From Methylophilales bacterium MBRSF5 (lineage in GTDB: Bacteria > Pseudomonadota > Gammaproteobacteria > Burkholderiales > Methylophilaceae): a DNA stretch of 64,000 bases. Positions 46,035 to 56,285 of this stretch are shown piece by piece. Numbering within the stretch: position 1 is the stretch's first letter; every line of letters starts with the position of its first letter. The translations under genes and the position numbers were made by a program. The notes below the pieces were generated by a model. That model searched no databases and had not been told where the DNA came from. It worked only from the letters and a program-made list of their open reading frames with translations. The stretch covers positions 806,001 to 870,000 of the forward strand of contig CP011001.1 in assembly GCA_001044335.1 (NCBI GenBank), given 5' to 3'.

Positions 46035-46110
46035 TGGAGCGTGAAACGAGGTTCGAACTCGCGACCTCAACCTTGGCAAGGTTGCGCTCTACCAGCTGAG
46101 CTATTCACGC
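46035..46110 (-). tRNA. tRNA-Gly (GCC)
   Basis: A 76-nt cloverleaf on the minus strand, acceptor GCGTGAA, encoded CCA. Anticodon loop TTGCCAA gives GCC. It follows pgsA, with tRNA-Cys and tRNA-Leu(TAA) next in line. Confidence 0.95.
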
Positions 46111-46174
46111 AAACAGAAGCAGTATTTTAGCTTTTTTTTAAGTGATGTCAATCTCAGCGAAGAAATGATTTAGT

Positions 46175-46726
46175 TTAATTCCTGGCAAATGCTTTTTTCA
46201 GATAATACAACATAGAAATAATGGTGAGAATTGCTGCAAGATTAATTGCTATTTCACCAAGCAGTCGAGTTGGAATAAGATAAATATCCTCAAAATACAA
46301 CAACAAAGTTATCGCAACAAACTGAATAGTCGTTTTTAATTTACCGACAAAGGCAACCGCAACACTCCCAGCACTTCCAATACCGGCCATCCATTCTCTT
46401 AAAGCACTGACAGCAACCTCCCTACCTATGATGATAATTGCAATTAATGCACTGATCCGATCCAACTCAACCAATAACACTAACGATGCGATCACTATTA
46501 ATTTATCTGCAACTGGATCAATAAAAGCTCCGAACTTCGATTCTAGCTGTAACTTTCTTGCTAAGAATCCATCTAGCCAGTCGCTTATTCCAGCAAGGAT
46601 AAATAGGCCGGTAGCGATTAAATTTTTATCAAAATTACCTATAACAGAATGAGGAAGATAAAAGATCAGAATTAAAAAAGGAATCAGAATAATTCGAAAT
46701 AATGAAATGTAATTTGGGAGATTCAT
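46175..46726 (-). CDS. pgsA: CDP-diacylglycerol-glycerol-3-phosphate 3-phosphatidyltransferase
   Basis: Membrane enzyme of phosphatidylglycerol synthesis (183 residues, about five helices). It has the CDP-alcohol phosphotransferase signature D-G-(x2)-A-R-(x8)-G-(x3)-D-(x3)-D, seen as DWLDGFLARKL then FGAFIDPVADK. N-terminus NLPNYISLFRIILIP is typical. It is 3 bp downstream of uvrC, the usual uvrC-pgsA pair followed by tRNA-Gly. Confidence 0.97.
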   Translation of the reverse strand: MNLPNYISLFRIILIPFLILIFYLPHSVIGNFDKNLIATGLFILAGISDWLDGFLARKLQLESKFGAFIDPVADKLIVIASLVLLVELDRISALIAIIIIGREVAVSALREWMAGIGSAGSVAVAFVGKLKTTIQFVAITLLLYFEDIYLIPTRLLGEIAINLAAILTIISMLYYLKKAFARN

Positions 46727-46729
46727 ACT

Positions 46730-48526
46730 TTAATGATAAAAGTTATAAACAATCTCAGCAAGCTTTTGATCGACGCCTGTGACTTGAGACAATTCCTCAA
46801 CAGAGGCATTTCTGATACCATCAAGACCACCAAAATACACAAGTAAGGCTTTTCTTTTTTTAGGTCCTATGCCCTCAATTTCCTCAAGAGATGATGAAAG
46901 ATTTGTTTTAGCCCTTTTTTGTCTATGCCCAGTAATTGCAAAACGATGTGCTTCATCCCTAATGTGTTGCAACAAATGAAAGCCGATGTTATTTTTTGGG
47001 ATATCGTTGAGAATCTCCCCATCATCAAGGATTAATGACTCCAGTCCTGACTTTCTTCCTTCACCTTTTGCTATTGAAACAAGACGAATACCTACAACAT
47101 TATATTTATCGAAAACTTCAAGAGCCATTTTTAATTGACCTTTACCGCCATCGATCAACATCATGTCAGGTTTTGTCTGCTCCTCATTTATAATTCTTTT
47201 GACCCGCCTCTCTAGCACTTGATACATCGCGGCGTAATCATCACCCGGGGTAATGTCATTGATATTAAATCTTCTGTACTCCTTATTTTGCATCCCTAAA
47301 TCGTCATAAACCACGCATGAAGCAATCGTTTGGTTACCCATGGTATGGCTAATATCAAAACATTCAATACGATTTAAATCTGGCATATCGAGGAGCTTTC
47401 TTAAGGACTCAATCTTGTCGGCCTTACCTGACTCAAGCAGATTTTTTTGTCTAACATTGATCATCGCGTTTCTTTTTGCCATCTTTAACCACATTCTTTT
47501 GTCACCCGTTGCTTTCGAAATAATCTTAAATTTTTTATCAGGAAATTTAAGGTTGAAGAATGAGTTCACTAAATCTTTGTCAAAAATTCCTTCTGTGACA
47601 ATTACTGGCGGTGGTATCTGTTCATCATAGTGTTGACATAAAAAAATCTCAGTAAAATTACTTTCAGAGTCATTCGCATTTTTTGGGAAGAAGGTCTTGT
47701 CACCCAAATGTCTTCCGCCGCGTATCATGACTAAATTAATACACACCATCCCTGACTCCTCAGCCAAGGCAATAATGTCAGCATCATTTTCACTAAAATC
47801 ACTGACGAACTGTTTTAACCTAACCTGTCTCAGGCTTTGAATGCGGTCACGGAAAACGGCTGCTCTTTCGTATTCCTCATTTTCCGCTGCGATGTTCATA
47901 TGTTCCGTCATTTGTTCAACCACTTCATTATCTTTTCCTAGAAGAAACAGTTCAGCTTGACGACAATCCTCATTATAAGATTTTTCATCGATCAATTTTA
48001 CGCATGGAGCTGTGCATCGTTTAATTTGATGTTGTAAACATGGACGAACCCGATTATTAAAAGTTGAATCATCGCAATTTCTCAGAAGAAAAACTTTTTG
48101 TAATAATTGAATACTCTCCCGAACCGCATTTGAATTTGGAAACGGCCCAAAATATTTATTTCCTTTTTTTTGTACTCCCCGATGAAACTTGAGCATTGGA
48201 AAGGCATGGGATGTCATCATTAAATAGGGATACGATTTATCATCCCTAAAAATAACATTGTAACGAGGCATTAATTCCTTGATTAGATTATTTTCCAGAA
48301 TTAAAGCTTCGGCCTCGGTGTTCGTCACCGTGTATTGAATCGATTGGATATGCGAGACCATCAACCTAGTTCGAGGACTGGGAATGTTTTTATTAAAATA
48401 ACTGGCAACTCTTTTTTTTAGATTCTTTGCCTTGCCAACATATATAACCTTATCCTTTGCATCCACCATGCGATAAATGCCGGGATGAGTTGGTAATGTC
48501 TTAATAAAATTTTTTATGTCTTCCAC
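46730..48526 (-). CDS. uvrC: Excinuclease ABC subunit C
   Basis: Makes both incisions in nucleotide excision repair. GIY-YIG domain at the N-terminus (GIYRMVDAKDKVIYVGKA), UvrB-interacting UVR motif (NEEYERAAVFRDRIQSLRQV), RNase H-like endonuclease domain (RIECFDISHTMG; MLIDGGKGQL) and C-terminal tandem HhH (IEGIGPKKRKALL). The frame extends to a TTG at 48583, but that part overlaps the tautomerase gene; the GTG at 48526, 4 bp after the tautomerase stop, gives 598 residues and the usual N-terminus. Start choice is moderate. Confidence 0.96.
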   Translation of the reverse strand: MEDIKNFIKTLPTHPGIYRMVDAKDKVIYVGKAKNLKKRVASYFNKNIPSPRTRLMVSHIQSIQYTVTNTEAEALILENNLIKELMPRYNVIFRDDKSYPYLMMTSHAFPMLKFHRGVQKKGNKYFGPFPNSNAVRESIQLLQKVFLLRNCDDSTFNNRVRPCLQHQIKRCTAPCVKLIDEKSYNEDCRQAELFLLGKDNEVVEQMTEHMNIAAENEEYERAAVFRDRIQSLRQVRLKQFVSDFSENDADIIALAEESGMVCINLVMIRGGRHLGDKTFFPKNANDSESNFTEIFLCQHYDEQIPPPVIVTEGIFDKDLVNSFFNLKFPDKKFKIISKATGDKRMWLKMAKRNAMINVRQKNLLESGKADKIESLRKLLDMPDLNRIECFDISHTMGNQTIASCVVYDDLGMQNKEYRRFNINDITPGDDYAAMYQVLERRVKRIINEEQTKPDMMLIDGGKGQLKMALEVFDKYNVVGIRLVSIAKGEGRKSGLESLILDDGEILNDIPKNNIGFHLLQHIRDEAHRFAITGHRQKRAKTNLSSSLEEIEGIGPKKRKALLVYFGGLDGIRNASVEELSQVTGVDQKLAEIVYNFYH

Positions 48527-48530
48527 ATTG

Positions 48531-48710
48531 TTAGCCGAGCAAATTTCCTCCAATGGCCCAATCTTCTGTGGCAACTTCGTCAAATACTACATAAGTATAT
48601 GATGCCGGCTTATTCGCTATTCTAGACATTGTGTCGGTTATTTCTTTAGCAATTTCTGCTTTTTGTTCTTTATTAATTGATCCAGCTAACTTGACGTTAA
48701 TGTAAGGCAT
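48531..48710 (-). CDS. 4-oxalocrotonate tautomerase family protein
   Basis: A 59-residue protein starting MPYINVKLAG. Pro2 becomes the N-terminal catalytic base after Met removal, the hallmark of the family. The longer frame from 48755 would bury that proline, so the ATG 48710 is chosen. Ends with the EDWAIGGNLL type C-terminus seen in small tautomerases. Substrate unknown. It sits between the uracil-DNA glycosylase and uvrC genes. Confidence 0.88.
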   Translation of the reverse strand: MPYINVKLAGSINKEQKAEIAKEITDTMSRIANKPASYTYVVFDEVATEDWAIGGNLLG

Positions 48711-48711
48711 T

Positions 48712-49341
48712 TTAGTTCTCCATTTCTGTTTTAATTTTAAAAAAAACATCTTCAAACATTGATTGAGTTAATCTTTTTGTCTGCGTGTTGTAACGACTGC
48801 AGTGATAACTATCATACAATATTTGCTGATCCGATATTATGTGTCTTGCACCATGGCTGAATTTAAAATAATTTTTTGTTAACTGTTGAGAGGTTAACAC
48901 CGCCTCATGTGCAATTTTCCCAAGTGCCAAAATTATTAATTTATTTTTAATTTCTTTGATCTCAGTAGCGAGGTAATTGTTGCATTGTTTGATTTCACTT
49001 GTCGTAGGCTTGTTTTCTGGGGGTAAACATTTCACTGCGTTGGTAATGCGAACACCAAAAAGTTGTAACCCATCTTTTACAGAGATGGATTCTGGCGAAG
49101 AGGAAAAACCGAATTTATTAAGGGTCTCATACAGAAGAATACCAGCATAGTCGCCCGTAAAGGGTCGGCCAGTTTTATTGGCACCATGCATTCCTGGAGC
49201 AAGTCCAACAATTAAAAACTGAGGACTCATGTCCCCAAAAGGTGCTACTGGACGACAATGGTAGTCCGGATTGGATTGACTGACCTTATCTAAAAAATTT
49301 GTTAGCCTTGGACATTTTTTGCAATTAGGATCAAATTGCAT
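48712..49341 (-). CDS. Uracil-DNA glycosylase, family 5 (UdgB type)
   Basis: Removes uracil (family 5 also hypoxanthine) from DNA. Motif A is GLAPGMHGANKTGRPFTGD, which lacks the catalytic Asp/Asn of families 1-4, as in UdgB; motif B is HCSRYNTQTKRLT. Cysteines of the iron-sulphur site are seen in CKKCPRL (8 and 11), near VKCLPP and in KQCNNYL. 209 residues, normal. It starts 8 bp after acnB. Confidence 0.88.
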   Translation of the reverse strand: MQFDPNCKKCPRLTNFLDKVSQSNPDYHCRPVAPFGDMSPQFLIVGLAPGMHGANKTGRPFTGDYAGILLYETLNKFGFSSSPESISVKDGLQLFGVRITNAVKCLPPENKPTTSEIKQCNNYLATEIKEIKNKLIILALGKIAHEAVLTSQQLTKNYFKFSHGARHIISDQQILYDSYHCSRYNTQTKRLTQSMFEDVFFKIKTEMEN

Positions 49342-49349
49342 AATATCAA

Positions 49350-51917
49350 TTAACTTGCTGCAGCAATCCCAATAACTTTTTTATCGCCCGCATAGTCATC
49401 CATTAAATGGAAATTTAGGTATTGATAAATGTTATCCTCAATAGGTGAGATCTTTTCTTTCACAATCTGGTGATACTCTTCAACCGTTGGGATTTTTCCC
49501 AATAATGCACACACAGCTGCCAGTTCTGCTGAGCCTAAATACACCTGTGCACCCTTACCCATTCGATTATCAAAGTTTCGAGTGCTCGTCGAAAAGACAT
49601 GAGCATCATTTTCAACACGGGCCTGATTACCCATACACAAACTACATCCTGGTAACTCAGTTCGTGCTCCAGCTTGACCGAATACAGAGTAGTATCCTTC
49701 TTTTCTTAACTGAACCTCATCCATCCGTGTAGGTGGAGCAACCCATAATCTTGTCGATATTGCTCCTTGGTTTTCCAATACTTTTCCTGCGGCACGATAA
49801 TGCCCAATATTAGTCATACAACTTCCTATGAAAACTTCATCTATCTTATTGTTTTGAATTTCAGATAAAGTTTTAATGTTATCTGGATCATTTGGACAGG
49901 CAATTAAAGGCTCTGTAATTTCATTCAAATCAATCTCAATAATAGAAGCGTATTTTGCATCGTCATCAGGCTCAAGAAGTTCTGGGTTTTTCAACCAACC
50001 TTGCATGCTCTGAATTCTTCGCTCAAGGGTTCGTTGATCTTCGTAGCCTTGTGCAATTAGGTTTTGCATCAATGCAATATTCGACTCAAGATACTCAATA
50101 ATAGGTTCCTTATTTAATCTGACAGTACATCCATTAGCAGAACGTTCAGCCGACGCATCAGCAAACTCAAAGGCCTGCTCTACTTTCAAATCGGGTAAGC
50201 CCTCAATCTCCAAAATTCTGCCATTAAAAATATTTTTCTTACCTTGTTTAGCCACTGTTAATTCACCATTTTTTATTGCCTGGTATGGAATGGCATTGAC
50301 TAAATCTCTCAGAGTGATTCCTGGCTGCATTGTGCCTTTGAATCTCACCAAAACAGACTCAGGCATATCCAGCGGCATGACACCTAGTGCAGCTGCAAAA
50401 GCCACTAAACCCGAACCTGCTGGGAATGAAATACCGATTGGAAATCTTGTATGTGAATCCCCACCGGTACCGACTGTATCAGGAAGAATCATTCGGTTTA
50501 ACCAAGAATGAATAACCCCATCACCTGCTTTTAAAGACACCCCTCCCCGACTACTGATAAAGTCTGGCAAAGTATGTTGCAGATCAATATCCACTGGTTT
50601 TGGATAAGCAGCAGTATGACAAAAACTTTGCATAACAAGGTCTGCGCTAAAACCTAAACAAGCCAGTTCCTTTAATTCATCTCGAGTCATTGCTCCAGTT
50701 GTATCCTGAGATCCAACCGATGTAATTTTTGGTTCACAGTAGGTGCCTGGCAAGACTCCCTCCACACCGCATGCTCTGCCCACCATCTTTTGTGCCAGAG
50801 TATACCCATGTTGTGTGTCCTTATTTTCGCTGATGTTGCTGACAAAAATTGTAGGCTTATCAACACCTAAAATATCAGCTGATTTATCAGACAAGCCACG
50901 ACCGATAATGAGCGGAATTCTTCCTCCAGCACGAACCTCGTCAAGAATTGTGGGCGGATTATGTTCGAATGAGACAAGCGTGTTTCCTGATAGATCACAA
51001 ATGATTTTGTCGTTAATTTTTAAAATGATTTCATCGCCATTATTTAGGTTTGAGACATCACATTCAATTGGCAATGCTCCTGAGTCTTCCGCAGTATTGA
51101 AGAAAATTGGAGCAATCTTACTTCCAAACACATATCCACCCGAGTGTTTGTTGGGGATAAATGGAATTTCATTTCCCATATGCCACTGCAATGAATTAAT
51201 TGCAGATTTTCTTGATGAGCCAGTACCAACCACATCTCCCACATACACCAAAGGATTACCTAATTTTTTTAGATCTTCAATTAATTGCAAGCCCTCAGGC
51301 ATTTTATTAATAAGCATAGATTGCGCATGCAATGGAATGTCTGCACGTGACCAGGCATTTTGTGCTGGTGATAAATCATCTGTATTGGTTTCACCATCCA
51401 CCTTGAATACAGTGAGTTTTATTTCATTTGGTAATTCATTTTTACTAGTAAACCAATCTGCCTGAGCCCATGATTCAAGCAATTGTGTAGCAGATATATT
51501 TCCCGAATTATGTTTTTCAACCACATCATGAAATGCATCAAAGACTAAAGTTATTTTTGATAATGCTTTCACTGCCTCATCAGCAAATTCACTATCCAAT
51601 AGTGGAACTAAAGCCTGTACATTATATCCACCCAACATCGTCCCTAATACTTGAATTGCTTTTTCTGGCGATATGACACTTGAGGTGATTTTCTTATTTG
51701 CAATGTCATTTAAAAAACCCGCTTTGATATAAGCGGATTGATCAACGCCTGCTGGAACTTTATTTAAAAGAAGATTGAGAGCTTCATTAAGATCTTGATG
51801 GGTCTCGTCTTTTAGGTATTCTATTAAATCTGCTGTTTGCTGAGGGTTAAGAGGCAATGGGGGGAGTTGTTCTTTTTTTCTTTCGTTGGTGTGGGTTTTA
51901 TAGGTATCTAAAATCAT
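49350..51917 (-). CDS. acnB: Aconitate hydratase B
   Basis: Citrate-isocitrate isomerase of the TCA cycle with a 4Fe-4S cluster. 855 residues with the AcnB order: N-terminal HEAT-like domain ([17 protein letters not shown]), the swivel domain in second position ([16 protein letters not shown]), then the catalytic domains. Cluster ligands are Cys in [14 protein letters not shown] and the pair in [12 protein letters not shown]. The N-terminus [15 protein letters not shown] is typical, so the ATG is right. A long antisense frame inside it is a shadow. Confidence 0.98.
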   Translation of the reverse strand: MILDTYKTHTNERKKEQLPPLPLNPQQTADLIEYLKDETHQDLNEALNLLLNKVPAGVDQSAYIKAGFLNDIANKKITSSVISPEKAIQVLGTMLGGYNVQALVPLLDSEFADEAVKALSKITLVFDAFHDVVEKHNSGNISATQLLESWAQADWFTSKNELPNEIKLTVFKVDGETNTDDLSPAQNAWSRADIPLHAQSMLINKMPEGLQLIEDLKKLGNPLVYVGDVVGTGSSRKSAINSLQWHMGNEIPFIPNKHSGGYVFGSKIAPIFFNTAEDSGALPIECDVSNLNNGDEIILKINDKIICDLSGNTLVSFEHNPPTILDEVRAGGRIPLIIGRGLSDKSADILGVDKPTIFVSNISENKDTQHGYTLAQKMVGRACGVEGVLPGTYCEPKITSVGSQDTTGAMTRDELKELACLGFSADLVMQSFCHTAAYPKPVDIDLQHTLPDFISSRGGVSLKAGDGVIHSWLNRMILPDTVGTGGDSHTRFPIGISFPAGSGLVAFAAALGVMPLDMPESVLVRFKGTMQPGITLRDLVNAIPYQAIKNGELTVAKQGKKNIFNGRILEIEGLPDLKVEQAFEFADASAERSANGCTVRLNKEPIIEYLESNIALMQNLIAQGYEDQRTLERRIQSMQGWLKNPELLEPDDDAKYASIIEIDLNEITEPLIACPNDPDNIKTLSEIQNNKIDEVFIGSCMTNIGHYRAAGKVLENQGAISTRLWVAPPTRMDEVQLRKEGYYSVFGQAGARTELPGCSLCMGNQARVENDAHVFSTSTRNFDNRMGKGAQVYLGSAELAAVCALLGKIPTVEEYHQIVKEKISPIEDNIYQYLNFHLMDDYAGDKKVIGIAAAS

Positions 51918-52063
51918 AAATAAGTTTATTGTGTTCGCATGTCAAAACATTATTTTAGAGCAAATATTTTAATTTCCCAAAAACTTTCTTTATCAACAAT
52001 GCCTCATCACCAAGCAAGTAAGGTAAAATATGACTTTAATAACTGAGACTTAACTAAATTATT

Positions 52064-53431
52064 ATGGCCACACCTCTTCTGAATATCTCACCTCTTGATG
52101 GAAGATACGCTAAGCAAATTGATTCTTTACGCAATCACTTGAGTGAGTTTGGTTTAATTAAAACTCGAGTTGAAGTAGAGATACATTGGCTGATCAGTCT
52201 TGGTAATAATCCAAAAATCAAAGAGGTGAAAAAATTCAATGCAAGTGCTCAAAAAAAGATGCTGTCCGTTATTGATAAATTTTCTGAAAAAGACGCTACT
52301 GAAATTAAACAGATTGAATCTATCACCAACCATGATGTGAAGGCGGTGGAATACTGGCTGAAAAAAACTTTAAAAAAACAGAAAGATGTTGCCCCGTATT
52401 TAGAATTTATTCATTTTGCCTGCACCTCGGAAGATATTAATAATCTCTCATATGCGTTAATGACAAAACGGGCTGTCAATGAAAATACCCTGCCTGGACT
52501 CAATGAAATATATTTAAAGATTCAATCCTATGCAAAACAGTATGCAACCATCGCAATACTTGCTAGAACCCACGGTCAATCGGCTAGCCCAACCACCATG
52601 GGAAAAGAATTTGCAAACGTTGCAGCAAGATTGAAAAGACAAATAAATCAGCTAGCAAAACAAGAATATTTAGGAAAAATTAATGGGGCCGTCGGTAACT
52701 TTAATGCGCATGTTGTTGCTTACCCCGAAGTCAATTGGGAACAACATTCCAAAGACTTCATCAAATCTCTGGGGCTGACATACAATCCAATGACAACCCA
52801 AATTGAGCCACACGACTTTTTATCAGAAATTTTTAATGCCATAGCTCGTACTAATACCATTCTGATCGATTTTAATCGTGACTTATGGGGCTATATTTCT
52901 TTGGGTTACTTTAAACAAAAGTTAAAGAAAAATGAGGTAGGCTCATCTACCATGCCGCATAAGGTCAACCCGATAGATTTTGAAAATTCCGAAGGAAACT
53001 TAGGCTTAAGTAATTCGATCCTGAATCACTTGAGTGAAAAATTACCAATCTCCAGATGGCAAAGAGATTTGAGTGACTCAACAGTTCTTAGAAATATCGG
53101 AGTGGGTTTTGGCTACCATGGCTTAGCCATCAATTCTTGTCTGAAAGGTCTGAATAAATTAGAAATTAACAAACAAGTTATTTATGACGACCTGAATCAT
53201 GCCTGGGAAGTGCTAGCAGAACCAATACAAACAGTGATGCGTCGTTATGGCATTCCTGAGCCTTACGAGAAATTAAAAGCATTAACTCGTGGCAACCAAC
53301 ATATTAACGAGGAAGTGTTGCATTCATTTATTCAAAACTTAGATATTCCGCAAAAGGCAAAAAAAGATCTAATAAACTTAAGACCTGAAAACTACATTGG
53401 ATTAGCCAACAAACTGGCAAAAAAATCTTAA
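52064..53431 (+). CDS. purB: Adenylosuccinate lyase
   Basis: Releases fumarate from adenylosuccinate and SAICAR in purine synthesis. 455 residues, fumarase/aspartase superfamily: N-terminal SPLDGRYAKQ, catalytic His region ARTHGQSASPTTMGKE, and the signature loop GSSTMPHKVNPIDFENSEGN. No clear Shine-Dalgarno; TAAAAT at 52024-52029 may be a -10. It leads the plus-strand run purB-wrbA-DUF2069-surE-nlpD. Confidence 0.98.
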   Translation: MATPLLNISPLDGRYAKQIDSLRNHLSEFGLIKTRVEVEIHWLISLGNNPKIKEVKKFNASAQKKMLSVIDKFSEKDATEIKQIESITNHDVKAVEYWLKKTLKKQKDVAPYLEFIHFACTSEDINNLSYALMTKRAVNENTLPGLNEIYLKIQSYAKQYATIAILARTHGQSASPTTMGKEFANVAARLKRQINQLAKQEYLGKINGAVGNFNAHVVAYPEVNWEQHSKDFIKSLGLTYNPMTTQIEPHDFLSEIFNAIARTNTILIDFNRDLWGYISLGYFKQKLKKNEVGSSTMPHKVNPIDFENSEGNLGLSNSILNHLSEKLPISRWQRDLSDSTVLRNIGVGFGYHGLAINSCLKGLNKLEINKQVIYDDLNHAWEVLAEPIQTVMRRYGIPEPYEKLKALTRGNQHINEEVLHSFIQNLDIPQKAKKDLINLRPENYIGLANKLAKKS

Positions 53432-53434
53432 AAG

Positions 53435-53992
53435 ATGGTTGATATATTAGTTCTCTATTGTTCGCAGGATGGTTCGGTTCATAAACTGGCTCAACAAATT
53501 GCTCGTGGAGTAAATTCCGTCACCGGTGCAGAAGCAAAGTTAAGAACTGTCCCTAACAATAAACCTAAAAATAATTTGTTTGCGCCGGAAATCAAACTCT
53601 CTGAAATAGAAGAATGTGATGGGCTAGCCCTCGGCAGCCCGACTCATTTTGGTAACATGTCAGGAGCAATGAAGAATTTCATTGATGAGCTGACACCGCT
53701 TTGGTTTAAGGGTAGCCTTGAAACAAAAGTTGGAACCGTATTCACCTCTTCTCATTCTCTTCATGGAGGCAATGAAGCTACCTTACTAAGTATGCAAATA
53801 CCCCTGCAGCATCTTGGTATGATGATTATGGGCGTTCCATATTCAGTCAAAGAATTAAATATCACAAAAGATGGCGGCACACCTTATGGTGCTAGCCATG
53901 TGGGTGATCAGGCAGTCACGCCCGTGGAAGAAAAAATAGCTTACGCCCAGGGTAAAAGACTCGCTGAATTAACCATCAAAATTCGATCATGA
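53435..53992 (+). CDS. wrbA: NAD(P)H:quinone oxidoreductase, WrbA family
   Basis: Flavodoxin-like FMN enzyme reducing quinones by two electrons. 185 residues: phosphate loop SQDGSVHKLAQQIARG (9-24), GSPTHFGNMSGAMKNFID and TSSHSLHGGNEAT. It starts 3 bp after purB and overlaps the next gene by 4 bp. Confidence 0.93.
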   Translation: MVDILVLYCSQDGSVHKLAQQIARGVNSVTGAEAKLRTVPNNKPKNNLFAPEIKLSEIEECDGLALGSPTHFGNMSGAMKNFIDELTPLWFKGSLETKVGTVFTSSHSLHGGNEATLLSMQIPLQHLGMMIMGVPYSVKELNITKDGGTPYGASHVGDQAVTPVEEKIAYAQGKRLAELTIKIRS

Positions 53993-54303
53993 TCGTTTGG
54001 GTCAACCTTTTATCTTACGTTGCCTTGATATTTAACACATTGCTGTGGGAGCTTTTTTATACCCCTTCAGGCCAATCATCGTGGATGGTCATTAAGGCGG
54101 TGATTTTACTTTTACCACTGAGACAACTGATCAAGAAAAATTTATATACCCTGGAATGGATAAACTTTATAATCATTTTATTTTTTATTGAGGGAGTTGT
54201 CAGGGCATGGTCGGAGACTATCCCAAGCCAGTTATTTGCAATTACCGAGGTTATTTTGACTGTAGTTTTTTTCTTTACCAGTATATTGATTTTTAAAAAA
54301 TGA
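53989..54303 (+). CDS. DUF2069 membrane protein
   Basis: A 104-residue protein with four hydrophobic helices and the DUF2069 pattern (LLPLRQLIKKNLYTLEW; FFIEGVVRAWSE). The family is found beside wrbA in beta- and gammaproteobacteria, as here. The ATG overlaps the wrbA stop and its own stop overlaps surE (ATGA). Function unknown. Confidence 0.88.
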   Translation: MIVWVNLLSYVALIFNTLLWELFYTPSGQSSWMVIKAVILLLPLRQLIKKNLYTLEWINFIIILFFIEGVVRAWSETIPSQLFAITEVILTVVFFFTSILIFKK

Positions 54304-55034
54304 AATTCTTACTATCCAACGATGATGGGTATTTCGCTCCCGGAATAAATGAATTAGCCCACACCCTCTCTTCTATCGGAGAAGTGGTGATTGTTGCTCC
54401 GGAAGAAAATAAAAGTGCTTCTAGTAGCTCATTAACTCTTAAAAACCCTCTGACTATCACGGAGCATAAAAAAAATATCTACTATATCAATGGCACACCA
54501 ACCGATTGTGTACATATTGCATTGTCTGGTTTTTTAAAATTTAAACCTGACATGGTCATATCCGGAATTAATGATGGACCTAATATGGGTGATGATACGA
54601 TCTATTCTGGCACAGTAGCGGCAGCCATGGAAGGTTATCTATTAGACATTCCATCGCTAGCGGTCTCCATGTCCCAATACGATCCAAAATACTATGCCAC
54701 TGCTGGGCAGGTGGTATTGGGTCTGATTCCAAAAATAAAAGATTTACAACAATCAATGCTACTAAACATTAACGTTCCAGATTTACCTTACGATCAACTG
54801 AAAGGATTAGAAATCACCCGTCTTGGTAAGCGGCACAAGGCTGAACCGATCATCCATCATCCCAATCAAAATAACAAGCTAATGTATTGGGTGGGGGCGG
54901 CAGGTGAACCCAATGATGGCGGTCCCGGGACAGACTTTTTTGCAATTAAAAATGAAAAAATATCAATTTCTCCTATAATATCTGATCTAACAAACTTCAA
55001 TAAATTGGATTTATTAAAAGAAAATTTAATATGA
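54300..55034 (+). CDS. surE: 5'/3'-nucleotidase SurE
   Basis: Divalent-metal survival phosphatase acting on nucleoside monophosphates (and exopolyphosphate in E. coli). 244 residues with the metal site LSNDDGYFAPG (Asp8, Asp9), Ser/Asn of NKSASSSSL, and ISGINDGPNMGDDTIYSGT. Overlaps of 4 bp on both sides place it in the operon. Confidence 0.97.
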   Translation: MKFLLSNDDGYFAPGINELAHTLSSIGEVVIVAPEENKSASSSSLTLKNPLTITEHKKNIYYINGTPTDCVHIALSGFLKFKPDMVISGINDGPNMGDDTIYSGTVAAAMEGYLLDIPSLAVSMSQYDPKYYATAGQVVLGLIPKIKDLQQSMLLNINVPDLPYDQLKGLEITRLGKRHKAEPIIHHPNQNNKLMYWVGAAGEPNDGGPGTDFFAIKNEKISISPIISDLTNFNKLDLLKENLI

Positions 55035-55891
55035 AATTAATACAATTATTTTTGCTACTTCTAACAATCAGTCTCTTTCAGGGATGCGCCTCAAAGTTAC
55101 CAGTGCCGGTGGATAATAGTAAAAATGTGATTCAGAAATGCCCTGATGTTTACATTGTAAAAAAGGGAGACACTATATTTAGTCTGAGCCTTAAGTGTGG
55201 ATTTGATTATAAGGATGTTGCCGAGGTTAACAATATAAAAAAACCATACAAGATCAGCGCTGGCGAAGAGATTCGATTTGATTTACTTAGAAATGAAAGC
55301 AAATCCAATTCCGAAAGTGATGACTCAAAATCAGACAATGTTGAGATTGCTCGGCTGAATGACAACGATGAGCAAGATGTTCGAGAAGAAAAAGCATTAA
55401 CACAAGATGATATTGGCGAGCCCATAGAGATTAACGAACCTGTAGCCACGCGAGAAATATACAATACTCAATCAGTTAAAAAGACCAAAGAGATCGTTGC
55501 TAAAAATACCGAGTCTTTAGCTAATCGCTTTGTGTGGCCTACTGACGGAGATGTGGCTCAACAATTCAATCCTGATGATGGTATGAAGGGAATTTTAATT
55601 GAAGGTTCACTCGGTCAAGAGGTCAAATCAATTGCCAAAGGTCGAGTCATTTATGCGGGTGAAGATTTAAAGGGTTACGGCAAACTCATCATCATAAAAC
55701 ATGATGACGATATCTTGAGCGTGTATGGTCATAACCGGGAACTTCTGGTCACGGAGGGTCAAAAAATTAGCTCTGGAGAGATCATTTCCACCATGGGTCA
55801 GACCGATGATGGAAAAATACACTTACATTTTGAGATTCGGAAAAGTGGATTATCAGTTAATCCAATGAACTACTTTAAATCTAAGTCTTAA
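55031..55891 (+). CDS. nlpD: NlpD-like lipoprotein (LysM + degenerate LytM)
   Basis: Outer-membrane lipoprotein that in E. coli activates the amidase AmiC at the septum. 286 residues: signal peptide with lipobox ending at Cys19 (LFQGC), LysM domain (~42-87, YIVKKGDTIFSLSLKCGF), an acidic linker (90-150), and a LytM/M23 domain (~175-283, VIYAGEDLKGYGKLIIIKH; HLHFEIR). The first zinc motif (HxxxD) is missing, with KGILIEGS in its place, as in NlpD, so it should be a non-catalytic activator. pcm and rpoS, the usual partners after surE/nlpD in gammaproteobacteria, are absent. The stop overlaps the convergent thioredoxin gene by 4 bp. Confidence 0.92.
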   Translation: MKLIQLFLLLLTISLFQGCASKLPVPVDNSKNVIQKCPDVYIVKKGDTIFSLSLKCGFDYKDVAEVNNIKKPYKISAGEEIRFDLLRNESKSNSESDDSKSDNVEIARLNDNDEQDVREEKALTQDDIGEPIEINEPVATREIYNTQSVKKTKEIVAKNTESLANRFVWPTDGDVAQQFNPDDGMKGILIEGSLGQEVKSIAKGRVIYAGEDLKGYGKLIIIKHDDDILSVYGHNRELLVTEGQKISSGEIISTMGQTDDGKIHLHFEIRKSGLSVNPMNYFKSKS

Positions 55892-56265
55892 TTAAATTCG
55901 CCGCGTTCTTGTTTATCAATATAATCACGAACTGCGGTCATGTCATATTCTCTGGCCCACTTAATGATTTCATCAAACGCCGGTGCGCCAATTTCACCGA
56001 CCTGAGCGTGGATACCAGCTTTTTCACGAACGACTAATAAACCAGGAATTTTTTCAACTTCAAAGTATTCACCGATTTCTGGATGTTGTTCCACATCCAC
56101 CATGCCAAAAACGATATCTTTATTAGCTTCTGCTGCCTTTTCAAAAATTGGCGTGAAATTTTTGCATGGTTCACACCAAGGCGCCCAGAAGTCAATGATC
56201 ACAAAATCATTTTTTTCTATCGTGTCTTTAAAATTTTTTGTTGTCAGTTCTAATACTTTTGCCAT
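55888..56265 (-). CDS. Thioredoxin-family protein with WCEPC active site
   Basis: A 125-residue thioredoxin fold without signal peptide. The active site is WCEPC (Cys31/Cys34) instead of WCGPC; the cis-proline is in KIPGLLVV. The C-terminal ~20 residues extend past a standard thioredoxin (acidic end ERGEFN). AGGAAAA precedes the ATG. The changed dipeptide should alter redox potential, so it may be a dedicated rather than general thioredoxin. It follows the nitroreductase gene by 20 bp. Confidence 0.9.
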   Translation of the reverse strand: MAKVLELTTKNFKDTIEKNDFVIIDFWAPWCEPCKNFTPIFEKAAEANKDIVFGMVDVEQHPEIGEYFEVEKIPGLLVVREKAGIHAQVGEIGAPAFDEIIKWAREYDMTAVRDYIDKQERGEFN

Positions 56266-56285
56266 CGAATTTTCCTAATATTCTA

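Noticed and set aside
48527..48583. N-terminal extension of uvrC from a TTG
   Set aside because: Overlaps the tautomerase gene; family homology starts after the GTG at 48526.
48711..48755. 15-residue N-terminal extension of the tautomerase
   Set aside because: Would bury the catalytic Pro that must be N-terminal.
50743..51465. 240-residue antisense frame inside acnB
   Set aside because: Long but fully inside a highly conserved gene on the other strand, with no recognisable motif or start signal.
51940..51945. TTGACA -35-like element upstream of acnB
   Set aside because: The matching -10 position would overlap the start codon; not a convincing promoter.
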